Source: JALZAQ01 sp038253885
GTDB taxonomy: Bacteria > Gemmatimonadota > Gemmatimonadetes > Gemmatimonadales > Gemmatimonadaceae
Length of the DNA stretch: 15,152 nucleotides
Assembly: GCA_038253885.1 (NCBI GenBank)
Contig: JBBSGP010000061.1
Location: 1 to 15,152 of the forward strand
Reading direction: 5' to 3'
Every line of letters starts with the position of its first letter. The stretch's first letter is position 1. Below the pieces are notes generated by a model that made no database searches, was not told the origin of the DNA, and saw only the letters and a list, made by a program, of their open reading frames with translations. Below are positions 7,164-14,821 of this stretch, piece after piece. Position numbers and translations under genes: made by a program.

Positions 7164-7168
7164 CCTCC
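7164..7168 (-). promoter_or_regulatory. Ribosome binding site deciding the start of the M24 peptidase
   Basis: GGAGG on the minus strand lies 5 bases before ATG 7158 and places the twin-arginine motif at the extreme N-terminus, where Tat leaders have it. Confidence 0.75.
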
Positions 7169-7204
7169 GTAGCGAGCGGCCGGCGGACGCGCTCCGGCCC
7201 TGGT

Positions 7205-7795
7205 TCAGAAAGTCCAGCCCAGCGTGATCGGAATGTACCGCGCGGTGCCCTCGTAGCTCCGGTACGCGAGGTGATGTCGCGCTTCGAGGAACAGGCGCGG
7301 TCCCAGTCTCGTGCCCGCGCCAATACTGCCCCCGATCGTGTTGCGCGTCGTCACCGGCTCGGTGTCGCCTTCCGGCCTGAGCCATGTTCCACGCACCTGG
7401 TAAAAGCCTCCACCGCCGATCACGTAGGGTCGCGCGTCGCGCGGCAGATGCGTCACCAGATTCACGGTCGCCGAGACGACGCGCGCCCAGTGGGGATCGA
7501 GCGGCGGCATGCCATGCAGCGCGTGCGGGGAGTAGCGCGCGTACGTGACCTCGGCCCGAAAGGCGGTACCCGGTCGCACACCGTAGGTCACCGCGGCGAA
7601 GCTGTGCACGCCGGTCCGGTAGGTGTCGGTGGAGTTCCCGCCCGAAGGAAAGCTGACACCACCCCCGGCGAGCAGGTGCGCGTGGTGCACCGGGGGAGAA
7701 GACGCTTCATCCCCGGACTGCGCTCGAGCTCGTCCGGGCATCAGTGGAGAGGCAATCAACACCATCGCCGCGAGGCGGCCTCGCTGCACATGCAT
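7205..7795 (-). CDS. Small outer-membrane beta-barrel protein
   Basis: The 196-residue protein has a Sec signal peptide (residues 1 to about 25: basic start, LAAMVLIASPLMP core, ARA cleavage site). The mature part shows alternating hydrophobic strands with glycine turns (HLLAGGGVSFPSGG, RPYVIGGGGFYQVRG, GGSIGAGTRLGPRLFLEARH). It ends in ITLGWTF, whose terminal phenylalanine is the usual signal for BAM-assisted insertion. The size suggests a small barrel of about eight strands. I recognise no closer family and no enzyme motif. ATG 7795 gives the best signal peptide, although no Shine-Dalgarno is evident; GTG 7789 is an alternative. It lies 65 bp after the kinase stop and 46 bp before the Tat-exported peptidase on the same strand, so it may be cotranscribed with the peptidase. 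Confidence 0.8.
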   Translation of the reverse strand: MHVQRGRLAAMVLIASPLMPGRARAQSGDEASSPPVHHAHLLAGGGVSFPSGGNSTDTYRTGVHSFAAVTYGVRPGTAFRAEVTYARYSPHALHGMPPLDPHWARVVSATVNLVTHLPRDARPYVIGGGGFYQVRGTWLRPEGDTEPVTTRNTIGGSIGAGTRLGPRLFLEARHHLAYRSYEGTARYIPITLGWTF

Positions 7796-7853
7796 GCGTC
7801 AAGCTAACGTTCGGCGACACGCGTGGTCCAGCCGCGTTCGCGTCCCGCCCGGA

Positions 7854-7872
7854 GGCCGGCTCAGCGCCGGCC
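7854..7872 (-). terminator. GC-rich hairpin at the end of the Ser/Thr kinase gene
   Basis: GGCCGGC (7854-7860) and GCCGGCC (7866-7872) form a perfect 7-bp stem with a 5-base loop across the kinase stop codon. There is no T-run, so it would be at best a weak intrinsic terminator or an mRNA-end stabiliser. In such GC-rich DNA a stem like this could also be chance. Confidence 0.25.
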
Positions 7873-10767
7873 GCCGCGCACCACGGCTCGTGCCGTCGCG
7901 AGCGCCGTCTGCAGCGGCGGATCGGCTCGCCACCACGCGTCCGTCACCTCGCGCAGAGCGGTGACGGCCTGGTCACCGTCCCCGATCCGGGCAGCAACCT
8001 TGGCCCGCTCCAGCGTCCAGAGGAGCTGAGCGGGCGCCAGACAGGGTTCGGCGCGCTGAAGACTGCAGGGCCCGGGCTCCCCCAGCGCCGCCAGTGCGTC
8101 ACGATCACGGTGGTGCGCGGTGTACAGCCGGGCGCGCAGCAGACGCTCGTAGAGCGATCCGGGACCGCGAAAGCCGGCCGTCGGCGGCAGCCAGCGGAGC
8201 GCCTCGGCGCTGTCACCCCGGGCGAGCGCGAGGTACCCGCGAACGGCCTCGACCGTGGAGGCATGTCGGGCGCGCTCTCGAGCGTCCGACACCGATCTTA
8301 CTCGACGATCAGCAAGATCGAGGTAGCGCTCGAGCGACGCGATGTCACGATGCGCGGCCCACCAGGGCACCGCCATCAGCGTCGCATCCAGGTCCATCTC
8401 CCTCAGCGTGCGCGCGAACAGCGCCCCGATACTGGCCGCCGGCTCGGTTTCCAGCCAGGCGATCTCGGCGAGCAGATCCGGATCCGTCTCTCCGCCGGGA
8501 AACACAGTCCACGCCTCGTGCAGATGCCCGCGCAGCGCCAACGTGTTTCGGATCAGGGCTCGGCCTTCTCCGGGGTCCTCCGCTCTCGCCGCGGCGCGCG
8601 GCGCGACCATCCTCGCCAGACGTATCGCGCTCTCAGCGGAATCGGGCCACACGGCCAGACCGGTTATGGCCTCGTATAGCGTCGCGGGCGGCAGCGTGTC
8701 GATCGCGCGCTGTAGCTGCTTCGCCGATGTGCGACCGGCATCCAGCAACGCATGAGTGAGCCAGAGCTCGCGATTGTCGGCGAACTGCTCAACCGGATGG
8801 GCGGCGAGATAGGCGTGGAAATAGCGGTCGGCGGCGCTCGCCCCCTTCACCCGGAGAGCGAGCGGAAGCGCGTGCAGGTAAGCGGGCACGAACGTGGAAT
8901 CCAGGGCGATCGCGCGGTCGAAGGCGTCGAGCGTCTGAGCGAGCGTCGCCCCGACCTGCTCGCCGACGTGATAGCGTGCTTCACCCAGCTCGTACCACAC
9001 TTCCGGATCGTTCGGATAGCGTCGCACCGCGGTCCCGATCGTGGAGAACAGGCGCGCCACGAGAGCCCGGTTCGCTCCCCCGGTGTGATGCACCGCGACG
9101 CGGATGGAATCGGCGACCACCAGCAGGCTGTCCCTCTGCCCGAGCCCGCGGTTGTGGTCGCCGGCACGCAAGGCATACAGCCGAGCGACGGCCTCGTTTC
9201 CTCGCCACGCATTGGCGTTGGCCGCATGTCGGATCGCGAGCGCGAAGCCCGAATCGAGCGCGATGGCCCGATCGAACGCGGCCGCCGCCGAGTCCCACTG
9301 GGCGCGCCGATAGAACTGTTCCCCCACCAGGAACGCCTTGACCGCGGGCAGGGAGCGGCCGCCGAGCGATGCCAGACGAAAGCCACCGATCGCCCGCACG
9401 CGGCTCAGCTCGCGGATGAGACCGACGGTCAGCGAATCCGCGACGCGATTCATGTCGCTCAGGGAGCCGCGAGACTCCACCTCCGCGATCGTGCTCCCCC
9501 GGGCCGCGTCGAACACCGAGGCCGACAGCCGTACCAGACCGGTCCCCGCCGAAACGATGCGCCCGAACACGACCAGGCGCGCGCCGGTGCGCGTTCCGAG
9601 GCGGGTCGCCGTCGTGCGATCCACCCGATTTCCGCCGATCTTCATCACCAGCGCGGGCGACACGGCATGTAGGGGACCGGCTCCATCGAGATTCGCCGAT
9701 AGAATGTCCGCCAGTCCCTCGCGCCAGATGACCAGCTGTGGCTCGACCACCTCGAACGGCGCGACGGCGACCAGGTTGCTATCCAGCGCCGGCGTGCGAA
9801 GCCGGTGCACCACCAGCGCGGTAGCCGCGACGAGAAAGATGGCGGCGACGAGCGCGATGGTTCGATAGCGGCCGGTGAAGCGCCGGATCCGCCGCCGCCG
9901 CCCACTTCCGGAGAGCACGAGTGTCGCCTCATCCGACCCGGTGGAGAGGGCGGCCATGAACTCGCCGGTGCTGGTGTAGCGCTCCGATGGAGCTTTGGAG
10001 AGCGCCCGCTCAACCGCCATGTCGACGCTGTCTGGAACACCAGGACAGATCTCGTGCAACGGCCGTGGAGTATCGGCGAGGTGCGAGACGAGAATCGCCT
10101 GCGCTGTCGGGCCATCGAAGGGACGCTCCCCCGACAGCATCTCATAGAGCGTGCAAGCGAGACTGTAGATGTCGCTTCGGCCATCCACCGTGCCGCGGCC
10201 GCTCGCCTGCTCGGGACTCATGTAGTAGGGCGTCCCGACGATGAACCCGGTGTGGGTGAGATTCTTTTCGCCGGCGCTGTCGAGCGCACGCGCGATGCCG
10301 AAATCGGTCACCACCGCGTGGCCGCCCGAGAGCAGGATGTTCTCGGGCTTGATATCGCGGTGGATCACACCGTGGCGATGGGCATAATCGAGCGCGCTCC
10401 CCACTTCGCGCGCGATGCGGATCGACACATCCACCGGCAGCCGCTTCTCACGATCGAGTCGAGCCCGCAGCGACTCTCCTTCGACGTACGGCATCACATA
10501 GTACAACAGCCCCTCGGCCTCACCGGAGTCGTAGAGCGGGAGAATGTGCGGATGGGTGAGCCGGGCGACGGTGTGTATCTCGCGGAGGAAGCGCTCTCCC
10601 CCCACCGCCGCGGCGATCTCCGGCATCAACACTTTGATCGCGACCGTGCGCACGTGCTTGGGCTCGTCCGCCAGGAATACAGTCGCCATCCCTCCCCGCC
10701 CGAGCTCCCGGATGAGCTCGTAGCGGGGCGCGAGGGCGGCCTGCGCGCGGGTGAAGAGGTCGGTCAC
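7861..10767 (-). CDS. Membrane Ser/Thr protein kinase with TolB-like and TPR-type C-terminal region
   Basis: From GTG 10767 the protein is 968 residues. The N-terminal kinase domain (about 16-275) is complete: glycine loop GRGGMATVFLA (23-33), lysine K45 (VAIKVL), E63 in the C-helix, catalytic HRDIKPEN (136-143), DFG (155-157), activation segment GTPYYMSPEQ with S184-P-E. A basic juxtamembrane stretch (RRRRIRRFTGRYR) precedes one membrane helix (about 303-320). The extracytoplasmic part starts with a TolB/FlgO-like fold (NLVAVAPFEVVEP, about 331-455) and continues as degenerate TPR-type helices (about 475-968, for example WDSAAAAFDRAIALDSGFALA). Kinases of this PknB/bacterial Hanks type phosphorylate Ser/Thr on cytoplasmic targets. 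The frame is open up to 10926, but homology begins just after GTG 10767, and TGGAG lies 10 bases before it. It diverges from padR and may respond to envelope signals; targets unknown. Confidence 0.93.
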   Translation of the reverse strand: MTDLFTRAQAALAPRYELIRELGRGGMATVFLADEPKHVRTVAIKVLMPEIAAAVGGERFLREIHTVARLTHPHILPLYDSGEAEGLLYYVMPYVEGESLRARLDREKRLPVDVSIRIAREVGSALDYAHRHGVIHRDIKPENILLSGGHAVVTDFGIARALDSAGEKNLTHTGFIVGTPYYMSPEQASGRGTVDGRSDIYSLACTLYEMLSGERPFDGPTAQAILVSHLADTPRPLHEICPGVPDSVDMAVERALSKAPSERYTSTGEFMAALSTGSDEATLVLSGSGRRRRIRRFTGRYRTIALVAAIFLVAATALVVHRLRTPALDSNLVAVAPFEVVEPQLVIWREGLADILSANLDGAGPLHAVSPALVMKIGGNRVDRTTATRLGTRTGARLVVFGRIVSAGTGLVRLSASVFDAARGSTIAEVESRGSLSDMNRVADSLTVGLIRELSRVRAIGGFRLASLGGRSLPAVKAFLVGEQFYRRAQWDSAAAAFDRAIALDSGFALAIRHAANANAWRGNEAVARLYALRAGDHNRGLGQRDSLLVVADSIRVAVHHTGGANRALVARLFSTIGTAVRRYPNDPEVWYELGEARYHVGEQVGATLAQTLDAFDRAIALDSTFVPAYLHALPLALRVKGASAADRYFHAYLAAHPVEQFADNRELWLTHALLDAGRTSAKQLQRAIDTLPPATLYEAITGLAVWPDSAESAIRLARMVAPRAAARAEDPGEGRALIRNTLALRGHLHEAWTVFPGGETDPDLLAEIAWLETEPAASIGALFARTLREMDLDATLMAVPWWAAHRDIASLERYLDLADRRVRSVSDARERARHASTVEAVRGYLALARGDSAEALRWLPPTAGFRGPGSLYERLLRARLYTAHHRDRDALAALGEPGPCSLQRAEPCLAPAQLLWTLERAKVAARIGDGDQAVTALREVTDAWWRADPPLQTALATARAVVRGGRR

Positions 10768-10794
10768 GTGGGGAAAGCTCCAGGCGGGTGCGGC

Positions 10795-10814
10795 GTGCCG
10801 AGGACAATCGGCAC
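10795..10814. repeat. Perfect hairpin in the kinase leader
   Basis: GTGCCGA (10795-10801) and TCGGCAC (10808-10814) form a perfect 7-bp stem with a 6-base loop, starting 28 bases before the kinase GTG. Without a T-run it is not a standard terminator. It could affect translation of the kinase mRNA or serve as a protein binding site; its function is unknown. Confidence 0.35.
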
Positions 10815-10876
10815 TCCTCGCGGCCCGATGTAAAGATCCGTCTCCCACACGACATCGGCGGATCGGGTAAGCATAG

Positions 10877-10905
10877 TTGACATATGGGTCGCGCCGACGT
10901 ATACC
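10877..10905 (+). promoter_or_regulatory. Promoter of padR and the ADOP permease
   Basis: A perfect -35 TTGACA (10877-10882), a 17-base spacer and TATACC (10900-10905, four of six matches) form a strong sigma-70-type promoter reading toward padR. Transcription should begin near 10912, giving a leader of about 37 bases. The leader shows no clear Shine-Dalgarno before ATG 10949, so padR may be translated weakly. Confidence 0.72.
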
Positions 10906-10912
10906 TATGTCA
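10878..10912. promoter_or_regulatory. Putative PadR operator: 7-bp inverted repeat bracketing the promoter
   Basis: TGACATA (10878-10884) and TATGTCA (10906-10912) are perfect reverse complements, 28 bp centre to centre. One arm overlaps the -35 and the other begins just after the -10. A further TATGT (10915-10919) repeats the right arm 9 bases on. PadR-family repressors often use ATGT/ACAT-type half-sites, so autorepression by the adjacent padR product is a reasonable inference. The site would also lie in the divergent upstream region of the Ser/Thr kinase. Confidence 0.5.
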
Positions 10913-10948
10913 CGTATGTAAAGCACAGAACTCCAGCCCTACGCCCTC

Positions 10949-11281
10949 ATGGCCGGATCGGATCTCTTCACCGGAACGCTCGACCTCCTCATCCTCAAAG
11001 CCGTGAGCTGGGGGCCACGCCACGGCTACGCCATTGCCCGATGGATCAGGGACACTACCGACAATGTCCTGACCGCTCAGGAGGGGGTGCTCTACCCCGC
11101 GCTGCACCGGCTGGAGCGGAAGGAGCTGCTGTCCGAGGAATGGCGTGTCTCCGAGACCGGTCGCGATGCCAAGTACTACTCGCTCACCCCTGCCGGCCGG
11201 ACCCACCTTCGGGCCGAGGCCACTCGCTGGTCGCGCTACGCCCGAGCGGTGAATCGGGCGTTGGGGGCCGCCACATCGTGA
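10949..11281 (+). CDS. PadR family transcriptional regulator
   Basis: The 110-residue protein is a short PadR (subfamily 1) repressor with a winged helix from about residue 8 to 85. Diagnostic stretches are GTLDLLILKAVSWGPRHGYA, the recognition region GVLYPALHRLERKELL and the wing (RDAKYYSLTPAGR). The short C-terminal helix (about 86-107) is the usual dimerisation element. It is 46 bp upstream of the complete ADOP permease on the same strand; padR next to these permeases is a recurring arrangement in Acidobacteriota and Gemmatimonadota. It probably represses its own operon through the inverted repeat over its promoter, with release by an unknown ligand or stress. Whether it also affects the divergent Ser/Thr kinase gene cannot be told from sequence. 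Confidence 0.93.
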   Translation: MAGSDLFTGTLDLLILKAVSWGPRHGYAIARWIRDTTDNVLTAQEGVLYPALHRLERKELLSEEWRVSETGRDAKYYSLTPAGRTHLRAEATRWSRYARAVNRALGAATS

Positions 11282-11327
11282 GCCCGCCGGTGCTGCCCTT
11301 CGAACAGATGAAATCAGGAGGCCATAC

Positions 11328-14027
11328 ATGAAGCGCTCCTTTCGACTGAGCGACAGCACGCCCGACCCACGCCGGGATGTGCAGGATGAAATCGCTTTCC
11401 ACCTCGAGATGCGAGCGCGCGAGATGATGGAGCGGGGGATGCCAGAGGCCGACGCCCGTCGCCTGGCAACGACGTCGTTCGGCGATCGCCCGGCGATCGA
11501 GGCCGAGTGCCGTGAGATTCGCGGCCACCATCTGCGCGACCGGAACCGGCGAGAAGGGATGCGCGGCGTGGGCATGGACCTTCGCTTCGCCCTGCGTTCC
11601 CTGCGGCGGGAATCGGGCTTCACCGCCGCGGCCGTCCTGACGCTCGCGCTCGGGATCGGCGCCACGGCCGCGGTCTTCACCGTGGTCAACGGCGTCCTGC
11701 TTCGGCCGCTGCCTTACTCGGATCCGTCCCGGCTCGCCATGATCTGGACGACCGGAAAGGGAGAGCGCGGCCCGGAAAGCCAGTGGCCACTCTCGGCACC
11801 CACCTTCATCGACGTGCGTGAGGCCAGTCGCTCGCTCCAGGGTGTGGCCGCATTTCGTGATTGGCCGTACGTGCTCGGCGATGCGACGGAGCCCGAGCAG
11901 ATTCCCTCCGCGCGGGTGTCACCGTCGCTCTTTCCGCTCCTCGGCGTTCACCCCGAGAAGGGACGACTGTTCAGCGACGCCGATGCGGTGGAGGGAGGAG
12001 CACAGGTGACACTGATCGGTCACGACCTGTGGGTGAGGCGCTTCAGTGCGTCGCCCGAGATCGTGGGTCATCAGATCACGCTCAGTGGCCAACGCGTCAC
12101 CGTGATCGGTATCATGCCGCCAGGGTTCGCCTTTCCACGTGGCGCCGAGCTACCCGCCGGTCTGCGCTTTCCGGTTCGCACCGAGCTCTGGACGCCTCTG
12201 TTTTTCACCCCGAAGGAGCTCCAGAGCCGCGGGACGCTCAATCTCGCCGCCGTCGGCCGACTCCGGCCCGGTGCTTCCTTGGTGCAGACGGATGGGGAGC
12301 TGTCCGCCACGGCGGCACAGCTTGCTCGGCTCTATCCTCGAACCAACACGGGTCTGGGCCTGCACGCCATTCCCCTCCGCGAGCAGGCGGCCGCGCCGAT
12401 GCGGCGCGGCCTTCTGCTGTTTCTCGGCGCTGTCGCGTTCGTGTTGCTGATCGCTTGCGCCAACGTCACAAATCTGCTTCTCGCTCGCGCCGCCACGCGA
12501 CAACGGGAGTTCGCGCTGCGGTCGGCGCTGGGCGCGGCTCGCTCGCGCATCGCGCGACAGTTGGTGACCGAAAACGTCGTCCTCGCCATTGCTGGAGGTT
12601 GTCTCGGAATGCTGGTGGCATCGTGGGGCTCGCGCGCTCTTCTCCGGCTCGTTCCCGGAAACCTGCCGCGCGCCGACGACATCTCGGTGGACTGGCGCGT
12701 TCTTATCGCGACCGCCGCCATCACCGTCGTCGCCGGAATCGTCTTCGGTCTGGCCACTGCCTGGCACGCCACCAGGAGGGGTGTCGCTGGCGCGCTCCAG
12801 GGCGGCTCCGCCCGAGCGACCGAGGGAATCGAGCGCGCATTGGGCCGGCGTACAATGGTGGCGGCGGAAGTCGCTCTCTCTCTCATGCTGCTCATCGGCG
12901 CCGGACTCCTCGCTGGAAGCTTCGCGCGACTGCAACGCCTTTCGCCCGGCTTCGATCCAGGCCATGCGCTCACCGCTCAGCTGCTGCTGCCGATCGGGGC
13001 CAGCTTTGATCCGGCGAGTAAAGGGGCCCGGTGGGCGGCCTTCTTTGGCCAGCTCACCGAGCGACTGGGGGCTCTACCGGGCGTACGCGCGGCCGGTGCT
13101 GTCAGCTCGCTGCCGCTCACCGGCGCTGTCGAGTCGGGGGGATTCTCGATCGAGGGCCGGCCTGTGCCTCCGCCAGCCCAGGCGCCGTCGGTCGACTACT
13201 CGGTCGTGAGTGGGGAGTATTTCCGCGCCATGGGCATTCGACTGATCGAAGGGAGAACATTCGACGCTCGTGATCGGGCGGACGCGGTGGCGGTGATCCT
13301 TGTCACCCGGGAGTTCGTCCGCCGCCATTTCCCCGGACAGAGTGCGATTGGGCAGCGCATGCTGTCGGGATTCGACTTCACTCCAACGGTCCGTGAGATC
13401 ATCGGTGTCGTCGATGATGTGAGGCAAACCTCCCTCGACGCGGGTAACTCACCGGCGGTCTACGTGCCGGAGGCGCAGATGCCCTATCCCGCGCTGACTG
13501 TCGTCATCCGCACCGATGGCGACCCTCTCACGATTCTTCCCGCGGCCCGACGCGAGCTGAGCGCGATCGATCCCACGCTGGCCTTCGATCACAGCCAGAC
13601 GCTGGATGATGTCGTGGCCGACTCGCTCGCCCGGCAGCGATTCAGCATGATCGTGCTCGCCGCCTTCGCCGCGACAGCGCTCTGTCTGGCGCTGGTCGGG
13701 CTCTATGGCGTCATTGCCCTCAACACCCGGCAGCGCCGACGCGAGATGGGGATCCGCGTGGCCCTCGGCGCCCGGCCGCTCGACGTGCTTCGCCTGGTGC
13801 TGCGGGAAGGGATGGGCCTGGCCGGGATCGGTGTCGTGTTCGGGCTTCTCGGCGCCGTCGTCACGACCCGTGTGATGCAGAGCCTGCTCTTCGGCATCAG
13901 CGCGACGGACCGTACGGTGTTCGCCGCGGCGGCCGTGCTCGTGGCGGTGGTCGCTCTGCTGGCCACGTATGTACCGGCGCGCCGGGCGACGCGGGTGCAC
14001 CCCGCGATCGCACTTCGAATGGAGTAG
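11328..14027 (+). CDS. ADOP-family (duplicated MacB/FtsX-type) ABC transporter permease, complete
   Basis: The 899-residue protein has the full orphan-permease layout. An N-terminal soluble prefix (about 1-85) contains DEIAFHLEMRAREMMERG. Two MacB-like halves follow. Half one has a helix at about 98-122, a MacB periplasmic core-type domain (about 125-355) and helices at about 362-384, 413-434 and 457-478. Half two has helices at about 510-531, 774-797, 829-849 and 863-882, with its periplasmic domain at about 540-770. Each FtsX domain keeps its cytoplasmic loop (RQREFALRSALGA; RQRRREMGIRVALGA). A good ribosome binding site (AGGAGG, 11316-11321) lies 6 bases before the ATG. No ATPase gene is adjacent, as is common for this family, so the energy source and substrate are unknown. 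It is probably cotranscribed with padR and runs convergent with msrB, with 14 bp between stops. No frameshift or break is seen. Confidence 0.95.
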   Translation: MKRSFRLSDSTPDPRRDVQDEIAFHLEMRAREMMERGMPEADARRLATTSFGDRPAIEAECREIRGHHLRDRNRREGMRGVGMDLRFALRSLRRESGFTAAAVLTLALGIGATAAVFTVVNGVLLRPLPYSDPSRLAMIWTTGKGERGPESQWPLSAPTFIDVREASRSLQGVAAFRDWPYVLGDATEPEQIPSARVSPSLFPLLGVHPEKGRLFSDADAVEGGAQVTLIGHDLWVRRFSASPEIVGHQITLSGQRVTVIGIMPPGFAFPRGAELPAGLRFPVRTELWTPLFFTPKELQSRGTLNLAAVGRLRPGASLVQTDGELSATAAQLARLYPRTNTGLGLHAIPLREQAAAPMRRGLLLFLGAVAFVLLIACANVTNLLLARAATRQREFALRSALGAARSRIARQLVTENVVLAIAGGCLGMLVASWGSRALLRLVPGNLPRADDISVDWRVLIATAAITVVAGIVFGLATAWHATRRGVAGALQGGSARATEGIERALGRRTMVAAEVALSLMLLIGAGLLAGSFARLQRLSPGFDPGHALTAQLLLPIGASFDPASKGARWAAFFGQLTERLGALPGVRAAGAVSSLPLTGAVESGGFSIEGRPVPPPAQAPSVDYSVVSGEYFRAMGIRLIEGRTFDARDRADAVAVILVTREFVRRHFPGQSAIGQRMLSGFDFTPTVREIIGVVDDVRQTSLDAGNSPAVYVPEAQMPYPALTVVIRTDGDPLTILPAARRELSAIDPTLAFDHSQTLDDVVADSLARQRFSMIVLAAFAATALCLALVGLYGVIALNTRQRRREMGIRVALGARPLDVLRLVLREGMGLAGIGVVFGLLGAVVTTRVMQSLLFGISATDRTVFAAAAVLVAVVALLATYVPARRATRVHPAIALRME

Positions 14028-14041
14028 CTGCCCTGGCCGAG

Positions 14042-14632
14042 CTACTTCTTACCCGCCGGCGCGAACAGGTGCGTGTACTGGCCGTAGCCTTCTGCCTCGA
14101 GCTTGCTCGCGGGGATGAAGCGCATGGAGGCGGAGTTCATGCAGTAGCGGAGTCCGGTCGGCGCAGGCCCGTCATCGAAGACGTGGCCGAGGTGCGAGTC
14201 CGCGCGTGCGGAGCGGACCTCTGTCCGCGACATGAACAGCTGCCGGTCCGTTTTCGTCAGGATGTTGGCGGGCTCCAGCGGCTTGGTGAAGCTCGGCCAG
14301 CCCGTCCCCGATTCGAACTTGTCCAGCGAGCTGAACAGCGGCTCTCCACTCACCACGTCGACGTAGATCCCGGCCTCGTGGTTGTTCCAGTATTCGTTGC
14401 GGAACGGGGTCTCTGTCCCCTCGTGCTGTGTGACGCGGTACTGGATGGGTGAGAGCTTCTGTCTCAGCTCGGCGTCGCTCGGCTTCCGAAAATCGCTCAC
14501 GGCCCGTGTACCTCCCTGTGTGGCGCGTGGCCCGCTACCCTGCGCCTGCGCGCCGGTCGCCACGCCAGTGGCGAGCAGCAGTGCGGCACCCCAGCGCAGC
14601 GCGACACGTCCGTCCTTCCCTCGTGACCTCAT
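14042..14632 (-). CDS. msrB: Exported peptide-methionine (R)-S-oxide reductase, zinc-free form
   Basis: The 196-residue protein starts with a Sec signal peptide (LRWGAALLLATGVATGAQA, ending near residue 30), so it acts in the periplasm. The MsrB fold (about 50-190) shows PLFSSLDKFESGTGWPSF, HLGHVFDDGP and the catalytic cysteine C164 in RYCMNSASMRF. It reduces the R epimer of methionine sulfoxide in oxidised proteins. C164 is the only cysteine. The four zinc cysteines of zinc-type MsrBs are replaced: VDVVSGEP puts D92 and S95, and VRSARADSHLGH puts S141 and A144, at the CxxC positions. The usual extra resolving cysteine is also absent, so an external thiol donor would be needed to regenerate it. 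ATG 14632 follows AGGAGAG (14637-14643). No msrA is adjacent. Confidence 0.93.
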   Translation of the reverse strand: MRSRGKDGRVALRWGAALLLATGVATGAQAQGSGPRATQGGTRAVSDFRKPSDAELRQKLSPIQYRVTQHEGTETPFRNEYWNNHEAGIYVDVVSGEPLFSSLDKFESGTGWPSFTKPLEPANILTKTDRQLFMSRTEVRSARADSHLGHVFDDGPAPTGLRYCMNSASMRFIPASKLEAEGYGQYTHLFAPAGKK

Positions 14633-14758
14633 TTCTCTCTCCTGGGCATCCTCGGCACCATCACCCGCTCGTGTGAAAGGTATCCGCGAACCGGCTCAGA
14701 AGTTCCTCGCTACTGGGGTGAGCGCCACGCCTCGGGGACAACGGCCGGGGGGGGCGCG

Positions 14759-14797
14759 AAAAGGCCAGCGCGGCCGGGTAGCACGCGCTGGCCTTTT
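14759..14797. terminator. Bidirectional intrinsic terminator after the pilin gene
   Basis: AAAAGGCCAGCGCG (14759-14772) and CGCGCTGGCCTTTT (14784-14797) form a perfect 14-bp inverted repeat with an 11-base loop. On either strand the stem ends in a short T-run. It lies 25 bases beyond the pilin stop on the minus strand and separates it from msrB, so its main job is to end pilin transcription. Confidence 0.85.
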
Positions 14798-14821
14798 ACG
14801 GTGTGGTGAGCTGGGGTGTCC

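Noticed and set aside
7159..7323. N-terminal extension of the M24 peptidase frame
   Set aside because: It would bury the twin-arginine leader behind 55 Arg-rich residues, overlap the barrel gene and ignore the GGAGG before ATG 7158.
10768..10926. N-terminal extension of the Ser/Thr kinase frame
   Set aside because: The extra 53 residues cover the padR promoter and operator and show no kinase homology; GTG 10767 with TGGAG upstream is preferred.
14028..14041. Terminator between the convergent permease and msrB genes
   Set aside because: The 14-bp gap has no stem with a T-run.
14747..14754. G8 run between the pilin and msrB genes
   Set aside because: It is intergenic and not clearly within a promoter; a chance run or assembly-prone site is as likely as a regulatory switch.
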